Below, in pieces: positions 12,961 through 23,896 of a stretch of 64,000 nucleotides of DNA; position 1 is the stretch's first letter; every line of letters starts with the position of its first letter. The position numbers and the translations under genes were made by a program. This DNA is from Chrysoperla carnea. Its lineage: Eukaryota > Arthropoda > Insecta > Neuroptera > Chrysopidae. Location: contig NC_058341.1 in assembly GCF_905475395.1 (NCBI RefSeq), forward strand, positions 35,789,501 through 35,853,500, given 5' to 3'. Below the pieces are notes generated by a model. It was not told where the DNA came from. It searched no databases and saw only the letters and a program-made list of their open reading frames with translations.

Positions 12961-13380
12961 AGTTGGATTGTAAATACGTAATATTCTTTTTGGATTTTCA
13001 TTTTATCTTTGTGTGGTATTTGGTTTGTAAAAAAAAAGTTGATGCAAAAAAATTTTTTTAAGATGAAATTAATTATATGGAATTATGTGCAAGTAATTCG
13101 TAAATAGTTTTTATGTATTTTGATTTCATTTAAATAAAGTTGAAAACTCAAACCCTGTTTTTATTTTATTTTTCCCCATCTCTCTGTAGCTATACAATAT
13201 TATTTCAGTTAAAAATAGGTAAGTATTTCGAACTTCACGATAGGTAAGTATTTCAAACTTCGTTTGCCATTTTTTTTTGTAATAATACTACTCAAAATTT
13301 TCCCAAAATGAGTTTTACTTTTTGTTATAATTTAAGAAAGTCGAAAATATGAATATAATTATTTATTAATACGAATAACA

Positions 13381-13453
13381 GAGCCCTAATGGTATAATGG
13401 TTAGCGTATCTGACTTCGCATAAAAAGTCCCTTGGTTCGAAACTAGGTGAGGA
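13381..13453 (+). repeat. tRNA-Arg-like SINE head
   Basis: CCTAATGGTATAATGGTTAG carries an A box, CTGACTTCG resembles the anticodon arm of insect tRNA-Arg(TCG), and GGTTCGAAAC is the B box. The acceptor stem is absent, so this is a tRNA-derived repeat rather than a gene. Confidence 0.65.
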
Positions 13454-13588
13454 CATATATTAAAAAAAAGTTCATTAAATCTTTTAAGCAAAATCTGATT
13501 TTTATTTTCATTTTTTTTTAAATTTCCACCACAGCATGTTTGCCTAGTAAATGATGAAAAAATTAGTTTTTTTTCGTTCAAAAACTTC

Positions 13589-13860
13589 AATTTTTTTCAC
13601 ATTTCTACTAGGAGAACATCAAGGACGGACGGAATAAGTAGTACCTGATAGCAAGGTAATTGTTGTCACCTCGTAAGTCAGAAAGTTAGTGGTCTGCACA
13701 CCCGTGTTTGGTGAGTGTGACCTCTAGTGGGCAGACCAATAACTTTCTGCCAAAATAAAATTTTAGACTTTCGGGGTGAAAACACTTACTCACCTTTCTC
13801 CTTATCAGGAACTACTAATTCCCACTTATGTTCTCCTAGTACAAATGTTGAAAAAATTGA
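13589..13860. mobile_element. MITE bearing the TAGGAGAACAT terminal box
   Basis: Terminal arms of about 32 bp share TACTAGGAGAACAT and its complement. A second nested inverted pair carries AGAAAGTTAGTGGTCTGC and its near complement. It is about 270 bp. The terminal box is the same word found as an alternating array in the composite repeats nearby. Confidence 0.8.
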
Positions 13861-14105
13861 AAATTTTTTCGAAATTATATTATTTTTTGAATATAAAATT
13901 AAACTGACCAATTAATTTATATTAGCTGAGCAATTATCAGCGAATGCTTCCCGATCGCGCATAGGTGGAGTTTTTTCAATCTTTAATAAAAAATTTTCTG
14001 ATGCTGACCAATTAATGAGACCAACTGACCTTTTATGACCAATTTCTGACCTTTCAGATGGTATAATTGGTCAATCGAAATTCCGCACATGAGGTGCTAA
14101 GATCG

Positions 14106-14722
14106 CGGAGCTAAATTGCTTGGTTATGCTAAAATAAGATACTTTCTAATAGGAGAACATGTCATCTAGTATATCTCAGTCATATTCTCCTATTACAAAA
14201 TATTAAAAATTTGTATTAATAAAATTAAAAAATCGGTCGTTAAGACTAAAATTTGAAATTTTGTAACAGAAGAACATGTTATATATTTTATCCTACTTTC
14301 TTATAACATATTCGCCTATTACAAAATATTAAAAAAATACTTTTTTTGCTTGCTTTTTTGTTGTACATGCTAACTTCTTATTCTTGTTAAATGAAATTTA
14401 ATAAGATTTTGTAATAGGAGAATATGTTATTTCACAAAAAAAATTAATTATGTTAGTCCCACTTTCCTACTTATGTCATAAATCACTCTTCTGTCAGGGG
14501 GTGGGAATTAAAATAACATTAAATATACCTCCGTCATAAAAAAATGAAATTATCCCCAGCATAATAAGTTATTTAATTAAAAATTAATCGGGACATTGCC
14601 AGATACGAACCGAGGTACCCATTAGCCGGAGGCGACTAGGCTAGCCATTACTCCACCATTGACATGTTATAATTATCAATATTGAAATATACAAACCTTT
14701 TACTCTCCTTTTTTCAATAAAT
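14106..14722 (-). repeat. Composite repeat, copy B (box-array part)
   Basis: Reverse-complement match to 17654-18280 and 53928-54500. It contains at least five boxes of the type TAATAGGAGAACATG in alternating orientation (near 14150, 14195, 14265, 14315, 14410) and a tRNA-like head at 14590-14663. Confidence 0.78.
14590..14663 (-). repeat. tRNA-like SINE head (type 2)
   Basis: The minus strand reads GGAGTAATGGCTAGCCTAGT (A-box region) and CTCGGTTCGTATCTGG (B-box region). The same head occurs at 17715 and 53992. Confidence 0.65.
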
Positions 14723-14996
14723 TTGTTTTCTTAAGACGTAAAGGATTAAAAAAGGTAGGCACGGTTTCGTAATTTTCTATATAATTTCATAGTTGTCTGA
14801 AGGCCTATTTTTTTTCAGAATTTTGATTAAGCACTAATTACCTAAATATTTAAAAAAGAAAACAATAATAATTTTGACTAATTATTAATAGGTATTGATT
14901 TTAGTTCAATTAAAAATTGTAAATAAATAAATATTGAAGTTGTGATTTTTTTTGGTAAATTTAGCTTTGGGTCAATATAAGTTTGAAGAAATAAAG

Positions 14997-17146
14997 ATGT
15001 ATCTAATTCAAATATTATTTATAATTCTTATTAGTGTTTTTTCATGTAAGTAGAAATATCCCTAGTGCCTGGCATACATTTTCTGGAATTATATTATCAT
15101 AGCTAAAAATTTGTCCCGGGAAAGTTACTAGCTATAGTTCGACAACATTGAGCAAAGTTGATATTGAGAGGACTGCACTACTTAAGTTGTGATCGTAGTG
15201 TTATTACACTTAAGTTATGATTGTTGGTAGTTTTCAAAGTGTCAAACTACAGAAGAGAGCCGATCATCTCCTTATTAACTTCCGACAAAAAGTAAATCAA
15301 TTAAGTTTAAGCTGACGAGGCATTTAAAAAGGAGGACGCACACGGCTGGCTGTATGTGATCTTACCTATAGGCTATATACTCGTCGAATTAAAAAGAAAT
15401 CACATGCTATAGGATAGATCTGATCATCCTGAACATATTTTGATATGTTTCTGGTTTCCTGATCTCCAATATGCGAGAGCGAGGCCCGTAAAGTTTCGGA
15501 AACAAAACAAAATTTTCATTCAATCAAATACGTTGATGTGTATTTGTTAAAATAAAGTTAAAATATAATTTTTATGATATGTTTCATATAGAATAAATAG
15601 TATTGAGTCTCTATGTATGGCTTTGAAGACTAGGGGGTAATCGAAAAAAATAGACACAGAGTCTTGTTGTAATTACGAGTTGATTGAGTTGAGTTTGTCG
15701 ACTATAGAGGAATTGGTTGGGAAGTTTTTAGTCCTTGCGTTCAAAAATAATTCTAGAAAATTAACGCCAACTCTATTACTAAAATTTTGTAATAAAATTG
15801 TCTGTTATGATAAAATTATTAGTTTTAATGGGTTTCTCAATCAATAATACATATGTTGATAATGGTTGGAGAGCGAATAGAAATTACCCATGGTTAGCAA
15901 GAATACTCCTTGATTATAGTCAAGAGACTGGGCCTTGGGAGAGTTGTGAAGGAAGTTTAATTGCATCAAATTGGATTTTAACGGCGAGGCATTGTGGAAT
16001 TTACAATCTTGAATTAAAGAGTGAAGTAAGGATATCATTTTATATTTATAATGAGATTACACTCTAATTATTGAAAATTTAAACAAAAATCAATTATCAA
16101 GTTTTCTATTGGTTGCGTGCAGAACATAATTCAGCGCTACTAGATATTTAAAACTTTTGTATCGTGTCAATATATTATTTATTTGAGTTTTCACACAATG
16201 TTTGTAATTTTGTATCAATTATGGAGGGTAGAGATAAGGAGCACAATCTCTGTGAATTACGAAAAGAGCCTTTCTCCTTACCTTTTTCAAAATATCTCAT
16301 ATTCTTGCTGAACGTCTCCCAAAAGTGTGGTAATTCTCTTTTAATTTGATAAGAAATGAATACATAAATCAATACATTTCGCCCATTAAAATGGCTTTAG
16401 AGTTTATTTCGATGTGTATATCTTGCCTTAAAAAATTTCTCATTATTGAAGAAGCATTTTTGTCTCTGCCAGAAATCTAGTTGATTCATTTGTTTAAAAG
16501 CAGTTAGACTAAATCGGATAATTAGTACGCCACTTTTTCTTGAATTATGTTCATCTAAAGACTAATTCTTCAATTAATGACTATTTAATGTGTTATTTAG
16601 AATATTATGGTAAGCATTGGTGGCAACCACGATTTTAGAAATGGGGAGTTTATAAGAGTCTCTGAATATTTATTATATCCACAAATAGACGCAAGATATA
16701 ATACTGGTATAAATATAGCTCTATTAAAATTAGAACACGCTCCTAAAGGCTATAATCCAATACGAATACAATATACAGATCGCAGTTATGATGGTGAGAC
16801 TGTCACAGCTTATGGTTGGGAAGGCGAAAGAGTGGGAAAGAATTTATCCGATAATTTACGAGTTCTTCGTTTAAAAGTAGTTACTTCAGATACCAACGGC
16901 TTTTGTGATGGTGATAATTTATGTATTGATTTGGATGCAAACAATCAATTTAGTTTTATACTCAACAATGGCGGGCCAATGACGATGGAGATTAACGGAG
17001 TTGAAACTTTGATTGGAATAGCTCACACTAGTCAAAGAGTACACTTACACAAGAATGGAATATCACAAAAATTTTACTATTCCGTCTATATCAAACTTAG
17101 TTATCAACCCTATGCTAACTGGATAGAAAATACAATAAGAAAATAA
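14997..17146 (+). CDS. Secreted serine protease homologue, catalytically dead
   Basis: Exons 14997-15045, 15823-16025, 16601-17146; 265 aa, phases 1 and 0 consistent. A hydrophobic signal sequence is followed by a chymotrypsin fold: CEGSLIASNWILTARHC keeps the C42-C58 pair and the catalytic His (residue 73). The expected DIALLKL reads NIALLKL, so the Asp is Asn122. The expected GDSGGP reads LNNGGP, so the Ser is Asn207 and the preceding Asp is also Asn. AYGWEGE matches the usual TGWG region. The C-terminus YQPYANWIENTIRK is complete. Known serine protease homologues act as non-enzymatic cofactors in arthropod proteolytic cascades, for example in melanisation; this role is inferred. An alternative start is the ATG at 15807, which would avoid the first intron (777 bp). 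No clip domain is visible. Confidence 0.85.
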
Positions 17147-17653
17147 AAATTTTTATAATGTATTTTAATGCCATCTAATTCGGGTGCTAGAGGAATAGAA
17201 TTAAGTATACAATTATAGATCGCCTGGTCCAATTTAACATAAAATTTGAGGTAGGGGCAAGTGCTACGTATTATGATCCCGCAGGGTAAAATGATTCCTC
17301 GTTGTTTTAAGTGAACCATTAAAGCCATCTACTTTATTTATCGATAGAAGGCTTCCACGTAATAAAACTTAACAAAAACTGATTAAAAAAATGATTTAAA
17401 ATGATTTTTATTTATCCCGAAAAACGATTTTATAAAAATAACTATTATTCATTCATATTTATTTTAGGTAAAATATGTACAAATATATATAATAAAATAT
17501 CGTTTTTATCAATTTTTCTGGTTTAATTATTATTATTCAATATTATATCTACCTCTACCTACCTTTATCTTTTATCCTTTACATCGATTTCAGGAATATC
17601 AAACAGAACATACATTTTTAACAAAATATTACTACAATTTATTTATAGTTAAG
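17147..17653. other. AT-rich spacer
   Basis: 3' flank of the protease homologue. No gene, RNA or clear repeat was found. Confidence 0.5.
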
Positions 17654-17714
17654 TTTATTGAAAAAAAATGAGTAAAAGGTATATATATTACATTATTGAT
17701 ATGTATGGTATGTC

Positions 17715-17787
17715 AAAGGAGGAGTAGTGGCTAGCCTAGTCGCCTCCAGATAGAGAACACCTCGGTTCGAAACTATCACTGTCCCGA
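17715..17787 (+). repeat. tRNA-like SINE head (type 2)
   Basis: GTAGTGGCTAGCCTAGTCG and CTCGGTTCGAAACT correspond to the A-box and B-box regions. There is no acceptor-stem pairing. Confidence 0.65.
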
Positions 17788-18484
17788 TTAATTTTTAATT
17801 AAATCAGTTATTATTTTTTTACATAATTGTTATGAGAACCAAAAGCGACAAATAAGTAAGAGAGCGAGGTATATTTTATGTTATTTTAATTCCCACCCCC
17901 TGAAAGAAAAGTGATTTATGACATTTATGACATAAGTAGGAAAGTGGGACTAACATAATTAATTTTTTTTTTGTAAAATAACATGTTCTCCTATTACAAA
18001 ATCTTATTGAATTTCATTTAACAAGAATGAATAAGTTAGCATGTACAACAAAAAAGCAAGCAAAATAAATAGGCGAATATGTTTATAAGAAAGTGGGATA
18101 AAATATATAACATGTTCTTCTGTTACAAAATTTCAAATTTTAGTCTTATAGAGCGATTTTTTAATTTTATAAATACAAATTTTAATATTTTGTAATAGGA
18201 GAATATGAGTGAGATATACTATATGACATGTTCTCCTATTAGAAAGTATCTTATTTTAGCATAACCAAGCCATTTTGTACATATTTTTAACATTTTGTAG
18301 CAAGAGAACATGATTTTAAAGAGATATTTATGATCATTTAAATTGCCGCCCCCTGACAGAATAGTGATTTATGACATATGTATAACTGACGTAATTTATA
18401 GCAAGAGGGCGGGTTATAAAGATAATTTAAACTATAAAAAGAGTGGAAAATTTTAACATCAGGGAAAATTTAAAAGTAAAAATG

Positions 18485-18559
18485 TTAACCATACCAGGAT
18501 ACGAACCAACGTACCTTGGGTTTAGAGGCAAGTGCCATACACACACAGCCATCCGGATT
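18485..18559 (-). repeat. tRNA-like SINE head (type 1)
   Basis: The minus strand carries TGTGTGTATGGCACTTGCC and GGTTCGTATCCTGG, as in the copy at 12541. Confidence 0.7.
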
Positions 18560-18849
18560 ATTTATAATTATATAATTAACTTAATACTTACCTACCTTAT
18601 TAATTAATTGATAATTTTGTTCTGAAAGAAAAAATAGGACAGAAAATTTAAAAAATAAAACAAAATTTAAAATATATAACGGTTTTTATTAATTTATAAC
18701 AAAAAAAAATAAATTTTTTAAATTTTCATGAAAAATCATATTGTACATTTTCATAAAACAAATTAATAGAGATTCTTTTCTTATTAGAGTTTTTATACAA
18801 AATATTAATAATAACAAGTGAAAACAAACAATTGACTGAGTTAATTGTT

Positions 18850-19490
18850 GAAATACCATGTATAGGCAGTGTTGATAACTCTGTCACATTTCACATACAT
18901 ACATATCTGACATATTTAACTGAATAACGTCAGAATAACGTTCATATCTTGCATACTAGTAAACATTTTCACTTGTCCATTCGTAAAGTGAGAATTCTTC
19001 ATCTGAAATGATAAAAAAAATTTAGTCCGATCCCCTATTTAGTAAAATTTTCAGAGGTATCAATTTTCCTCAAAATTTCCATAACATTCTACAATATTCC
19101 GCTTTCTTCGTACTTTTCAATTTTCAATGAATTTTTTTCTAATAAATACAGAATATTCTGTAATATTTTCTTAGTCAAGAGTGTCATTTGTATTCCAAAA
19201 TTTCCTCTGTAAAAGAGAATCGTTAAAAAAAATTTTGTATCCATTTCCACACTACCATTGAGGTAGGATACATCAGCGCGTTTTTTTTTACGTGGTATCC
19301 CCTATAGGCCTAATCCACGATCTTTTCCTTCTGTTTAAGTGCATCCGGTTACATTTAAACAGAAGAGAAAGATAAATAATCATCCAATTTGTCGTGACCG
19401 GAACATGACAAATTGGATAACATTATCGCAATTCCTAAAAAAAAATTACAGGACAGGTATTCCTAAAATATAAGAAAGAGATAAAAAAAA
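18850..19490. other. AT-rich spacer with small hairpins
   Basis: Two inverted pairs: CTTCTGTTTAA and its complement near 19340-19365, and ATCCAATTTGTC (19382-19393) with its complement (19407-19418). No gene is supported. Confidence 0.5.
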
Positions 19491-19636
19491 CATAAATATC
19501 CCTGGAAAAAAATTCAATTATTTTAAAAGGAAAAGGAATAAATAAAAATTGCTTTATTTACAATAACCTTTATGCATAAATATTTCTGAAGGTCCATTTG
19601 ACTTAACCATATCAACCTAGTTATAAGTAGACTTAC

Positions 19637-19719
19637 CCCAGAATGAAACCAATCCAAAATATCACAGGCAATAACACAGGCGAAAAATCCATGCAATCAA
19701 GATCATTTTTTCCGTACAT
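19637..19719 (-). other. Candidate first coding exon in repeat copy 1
   Basis: On the minus strand an ATG at 19717-19719 opens 27 codons plus 2 nt and ends at a good donor (GG|GTAAGT). It includes MDFSPVLLPVIFWIGFIL, which looks like a signal or membrane segment. Upstream on the same strand CTATAAGC lies about 33 bp before a TCAACTC initiator-like word. No downstream exon of matching phase was found, so coding status is uncertain. Confidence 0.35.
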
Positions 19720-20363
19720 TATCTGTCTAGATATACCTAACTCACTTTAAGTGATGACTGCGCACGTTGCAAGTTCCGTCTCAACGTCATCATGAGTTGA
19801 TACAATCCCCTATCGAGGCGCTTGGCTTATAGACAGACATAACGAGAAAAAATTGATTTTTGACTACACAATTTCTCATAGTGTTATAACACATGCAAAA
19901 ATCGAACGAGTTTTTCCTGAGAAACATCATACTAACCTTAGTTAGTCAACGTCGCTTCTCAGGATATAGGGCAGACCGATTTTACAAATTTAAATTAATG
20001 AACTGATATTTAGAGTAAAATAAATTGAAAAAAAAACAAAAATATCTCTGGGCATAAAAGTTAAAAATTGCTTAATTTGCAATAATATTTATGCATAAAC
20101 AATTAAAGAAAGTTCTAGGATAGGATATGATAAAAAAAGATAATTCTAGGATAGGATATGAATTTTACAAGTCACAAACACAGAATTATACAAATGACAA
20201 TGTCGGAGATGAAAAAGCATAAATATCTCTGGAAAAAAATTCAATTATTTTAAAAAGAAAAGGAATAAATAAAAATTGCTTAATTTACAATAACCTTTAT
20301 GCATAAATATTTCTGAAGGTCCATTTGACTTAACCATATCAACCTAGTTATAAGTAGACTTAC

Positions 20364-20446
20364 CCCAGAATGAAACCAATCCAAAATATCACAGGCAATA
20401 ACACAGGCGAAAAATCCATGCAATCAAGATCATTTTTTCCGTACAT
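20364..20446 (-). other. Candidate first coding exon in repeat copy 2
   Basis: Identical in reading to the candidate in copy 1, with the donor at 20363. Confidence 0.35.
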
Positions 20447-20804
20447 TATCTGTCTAGATATACCTAACTCACTTTAAGTGATGACTGCGCACGTTGCAAG
20501 TTCCGTCTCAACGTCATCATGAGTTGATACAATCCCCTATCGAGGCGCTTGGCTTATAGACAGACATAACGAGAAAAAATTGATTTTTGACTACACAATT
20601 TCTCATAGTGTTATAACACATGCAACAAATCGAACGAGTGTTTCCTGAGAAACATCATACTAACCTTAGTTAGTCAACGTCGCTTCTCAGAATTTAGGGC
20701 AGACCGAATTTACAAATTTAAAATAATATATTTAAAAAAGAAAATAAAAAAAATTTAAAAAGAAAAATTAGGCAATTTTTCAACCCAGTTATAAGTAGAC
20801 TTAC

Positions 20805-20887
20805 CCCAGAATGAAACCAATCCAATATATCACAGGCTATAACACAAGCGAAAAATCCATGCAATCAAGATCATTTTTTCCGTACAT
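20805..20887 (-). pseudogene. Candidate first exon in repeat copy 3, broken
   Basis: Same layout, but a base change gives MDFSLVL followed by TAG inside the hydrophobic segment. The donor is retained. Either this copy is dead or the frame is not coding. Confidence 0.3.
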
Positions 20888-21493
20888 TATCTGTCTAGAT
20901 ATACCTAACTCACTTTAAGTGATGACTGCGCACGTTGCAAGTTCCGTCTCAACGTCATCATGAGTTGATACAATCCCCTATCGAGGCGCTTGGCTTATAG
21001 ACAGACATAACGAGAAAAAATTGATTTTTGACTACACAATTTCTCATAGTGTTATAACACATGCAAAAATCGAACGAGTTTTTCCTGAGAAACATCATAC
21101 TAACCTTAGTTAGTCAACGTCGCTTCTCAGGATATAGGGCAGACCGATTTTACAAATTTAAATTAATGAACTGATATTTAGAGTAAAATAAATTGAAAAA
21201 AAACAAAAATATCTCTGGGCATAAAAGTTAAAAATTGCTTAATTTGCAATAATATTTATGCATAAACAATTAAAGATGGCTCATTTAATCTTAATTTACC
21301 TTTATTAACATAAACTTACTTAGAAACAAACCCAAAAATGAAATTTAAGATTTGGAATTCAAATGAAGGGAATAGATAAATGTCAAATAAATAAGCTATT
21401 CATAGTGAATAGTAAAACACACACTCAAATTAATTATATTACTAAGAATAAATTATCACATGAGATTTAGAAAATAAAAATAAAAATTTTACT

Positions 21494-21566
21494 TACCTGG
21501 ATTTTGAACTCCATACCTGTGTAAGAGGAGTAGGACTCACTATACTCTCTGCCACACGACTTGATG
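21494..21566 (-). repeat. tRNA-like SINE head (type 3)
   Basis: The minus strand has GTGTGGCAGAGAGTATAGTG (A-box region) and GAGTTCAAAATCCAGG (B-box region). It sits beside the words CCTAATGAATAA and ACTTAC, which recur with the heads at 23615 and 23822. Confidence 0.6.
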
Positions 21567-21647
21567 TAAAACTGGACCAACCTAATGAATAAATATATTT
21601 TAGTGATAAATAATTAAAATAATTAAAAATAATTTTATTATTAGTGT

Positions 21648-21835
21648 ATGTACAAATATCAGCCAATTGATTCTCTGTAGGTATATGTTCAATTTTTAAA
21701 TTATCTTTTTTTAATTCTGATCGAATGAAATGGTATTTAATGCCAATATGTTTACTTCTTTTACTTTCCCAATTCTTAACTTATTGAATACTTGATTGAT
21801 TATCCTCAAAAATTACTGGTTTAACGATAATATTA
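21648..21835 (-). mobile_element. Copia-type RNase H fragment (minus)
   Basis: The minus-strand translation reads FEDNQSSIQ, stop, VKNWESKRSKHIGIKYHFIR, then IEHIPTENQLADICT. This is the RNase H C-terminus of Ty1/copia retrotransposons. It is a degenerate fragment. Confidence 0.8.
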
Positions 21836-21921
21836 AAACATTTATTTTACAAACCGCAGCTAGCTAATGCAGCAATATTCTGTTTTTTAGATTTTCAAAA
21901 TATATTATTTCCAAATAATTG

Positions 21922-22295
21922 AAGGGCGTACATGCGTCAACGATAATAGTAGAGAAATAAAAAACAATATGGTAATGCGATAGTTTAAATGATTTTCTAT
22001 GATTTAAGACAAGAAAAAAAACCTGTTATCGAATTATTTTCATTGAATTTTAAGTTTAAAAAATTGACTAAAAGTAAGATTTAATATGGGACTAAATGGA
22101 AAATATAAATACGATATTTTTCTAAAATTATATCGATACCAATACTTTTTTTTACAAGCTTTTACCAGGTAATAATTATTTAAACTTTTAATAGAATTTC
22201 AAAAAAATTTCTATTAATTTAAAATTCTTTAAAAGTTACATACTGTTTCCCTATGAACGCACGTAGCAAAACAGGTTCACGCATGTACGTGAACT
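21922..22295. mobile_element. MITE-like element, first of a pair
   Basis: Ends carry CGTACATGCGTCAAC and the complement of a near-identical word. The interior (TAAATGGAAAATATAAA, ATTATATCGATA, CATACTGTTTCCC) is shared, diverged, with 22611-22957. Confidence 0.65.
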
Positions 22296-22500
22296 TAAAT
22301 AACATTTCATTCGATCAGAATTTAAAAAAAAATTGATTATATACCTACAAAAAATGAACTGGCTGATATTTGTACCAAAGGTTTATCAAATCAAAAATTT
22401 CACAAATTTGCTAAGTCCATAGGAATCTGTTTTGTTTGAATTGAGCGGAGAGTTGAAATCAATTGAATACAAGTTTAGTTTTATTTATTATTTTGATAGA
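22296..22500 (+). mobile_element. Copia-type RNase H end and LTR edge (plus)
   Basis: Read in shifting frames, it gives FHSIRSEFKKK, YIPTKNELADICTKGLSNQ and FHKFAKSIGIC, then a stop: the terminal part of copia RNase H. It is followed by GAGCGGAGAGTTGAAATCA, the usual polypurine and LTR-start arrangement. It faces away from the minus-strand fragment at 21648. Confidence 0.75.
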
Positions 22501-22610
22501 ATTTTTTTCGATATTTAGTAACGGAGTTGTTGATGAAAACAATAATATTAAAACATTTCATTAATATTATGAATGTTCAAGTGATTGTAGAGATATTTAG
22601 TTATTCATTT

Positions 22611-22957
22611 AAGGACGTACATTCATGAGACTTGTAAGTAGATAAATAAAAATAATTATGATGATAAAAAAGTTTAAATGATTTAAGAAAGAAAAAATAT
22701 ACAATTATATAAATTAATCGAAACGTAATTAATGTTAAATTTTAAATTCAAAAAGTGACAAAAATTAATCTTTAACATAGGTTTAAATGGAAAATATAAA
22801 TCGATATTTCTCAAAAATTATATCGATAACTATACTTGAAACTTTTATCAGTTAGTAATTATTAAAAATTTTAATAAAATTTCAAAATTATTTCAAATTT
22901 AAATACTGTTTCCATATAAACGCACATAGCAAAACAGGTTGATGAATGAACGCCTTT
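22611..22957. mobile_element. MITE-like element, second of a pair
   Basis: Ends AAGGACGTACATTCATGA and a near complement. The interior matches the element at 21922. About 345 bp, non-coding. Confidence 0.65.
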
Positions 22958-23614
22958 AAATAAAAATTATAATTATTAAGATTAAAACTGTGTGTTTATT
23001 AGTAAACTCTACATCTAAAATAACACTAACGTCAAAAAATTTTATCGAACCATAGTACATATTCATTTTGTTATATTTATTATAAATAAATTTTGTATAA
23101 ATGAGATTGAATCTCTTGGGAATAAACGCAAGCTCGAAAAATTTTGAAATCAAATAAAAATACTTGTAGTCAATCACTAATAATAAAACAACTAATTCTA
23201 GAATGTGATTTCAATTGGAAAAAATAAACAAATGATTCAAACATAATTTTTTTAAATTAATATTAAAAGTTTTGTGTAAAAAAGTATTTGGACAAAATGT
23301 GAAACAAATTAAATATAATATAGAATTTTACAATGTACAAAAAAAGAATTAGAAAAATGTAAATTAAAACAAAAACTTACTCAGAAACAAATTCGAAAAT
23401 GAAATTTGACGTTTGGAAGTCAAATGAAGGTGAAACACAAAGCACAAATGTAACCAACTAACCACTATGAACGATGAAACACTACTGACCTAATGAATAA
23501 TTTTGATTGACCACACCCGAAAAAAGCGCGGAATTTAACACGCATTTAAATTAATGAAATTAATTTGAATAAATCAGAACATGAAATGTAGAGAAAAAAT
23601 TTAAAATTTTTATT

Positions 23615-23690
23615 TGCCCGAGCTTTGAACCATAGACCTTCGATCTACGAGTCGCACTCGCTTAACACCGAGCTGCGACACCTCTTATAT
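23615..23690 (-). repeat. tRNA-like SINE head (type 3)
   Basis: The minus strand has GCTCGGTGTTAAGCGAGTG and ATGGTTCAAAGCTCGGG as A-box and B-box regions. Confidence 0.6.
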
Positions 23691-23821
23691 GATGAAACAA
23701 TATCAAGAGACATTATCGGTGATAAAGCTGTACAAACCTAATGAAAAACTTTGAGTGACTAAAACACCTGCGGGATTGTTACACAAACTTAAATTAATAA
23801 TGTAGGGAAAAAAAAAATTTT

Positions 23822-23896
23822 GTACTTTTGTGGGTTTCGAACCCACGATCTTGGTACTACGAGTCGAACTCGCTTACCACTTCGCCATATGACCCG
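23822..23896 (-). repeat. tRNA-like SINE head, closest to an intact tRNA
   Basis: The minus strand begins GGGTCATATGGCGAAGTGG, has an anticodon-like loop CTCGTAG (CGT, threonine) and a perfect T arm GTGGGTTCGAAACCCAC. The 5' and 3' ends do not pair as an acceptor stem, so it is treated as a SINE or pseudo-tRNA. Confidence 0.6.

Larger units (their letters stand above)
17654..18790 (+). repeat. Composite repeat, copy C (most regular box array)
   Basis: Order: TTTATTGAAAAAA edge, type 2 tRNA-like head (17715), a segment with TTCCCACCCCCTGA, six ATGTTCTCCTATTAC-type boxes in alternating orientation (about 17980, 18065, 18110, 18190, 18230, 18290), AGCAAGAGGGCGGGTTATA, a type 1 head on the minus strand (18485), and the AT-rich tail. 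The same order is seen at 53928-55310. There is no coding capacity. Confidence 0.8.
19491..21276. repeat. Triplicated 0.5-0.6 kb unit
   Basis: Three near-identical tandem copies. Their shared cores begin at about 19613, 20340 and 20781 and run to about 20105, 20720 and 21276. The first two also share about 120 bp of 5' sequence from 19491 and 20218. The core is markedly more GC-rich than its surroundings. Differences are few, mostly single bases, so the duplication is recent or homogenised. Each copy holds a minus-strand candidate promoter and first exon (separate entries). Confidence 0.9.

Noticed and set aside
13381-13453. True tRNA-Arg gene
   Set aside because: The A and B boxes are present, but the acceptor stem and a proper anticodon stem are not.
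21505-21583. Minus-strand exon-like segment with acceptor and GTAAGT donor
   Set aside because: It fits a tRNA-derived SINE head (B-box GTTCAAAATCC) with sisters at 23615 and 23822 better than an exon.
23822-23896. Functional tRNA-Thr(CGT)
   Set aside because: The T arm is perfect but the 5' and 3' ends cannot form an acceptor stem, and the flanks match the SINE family.
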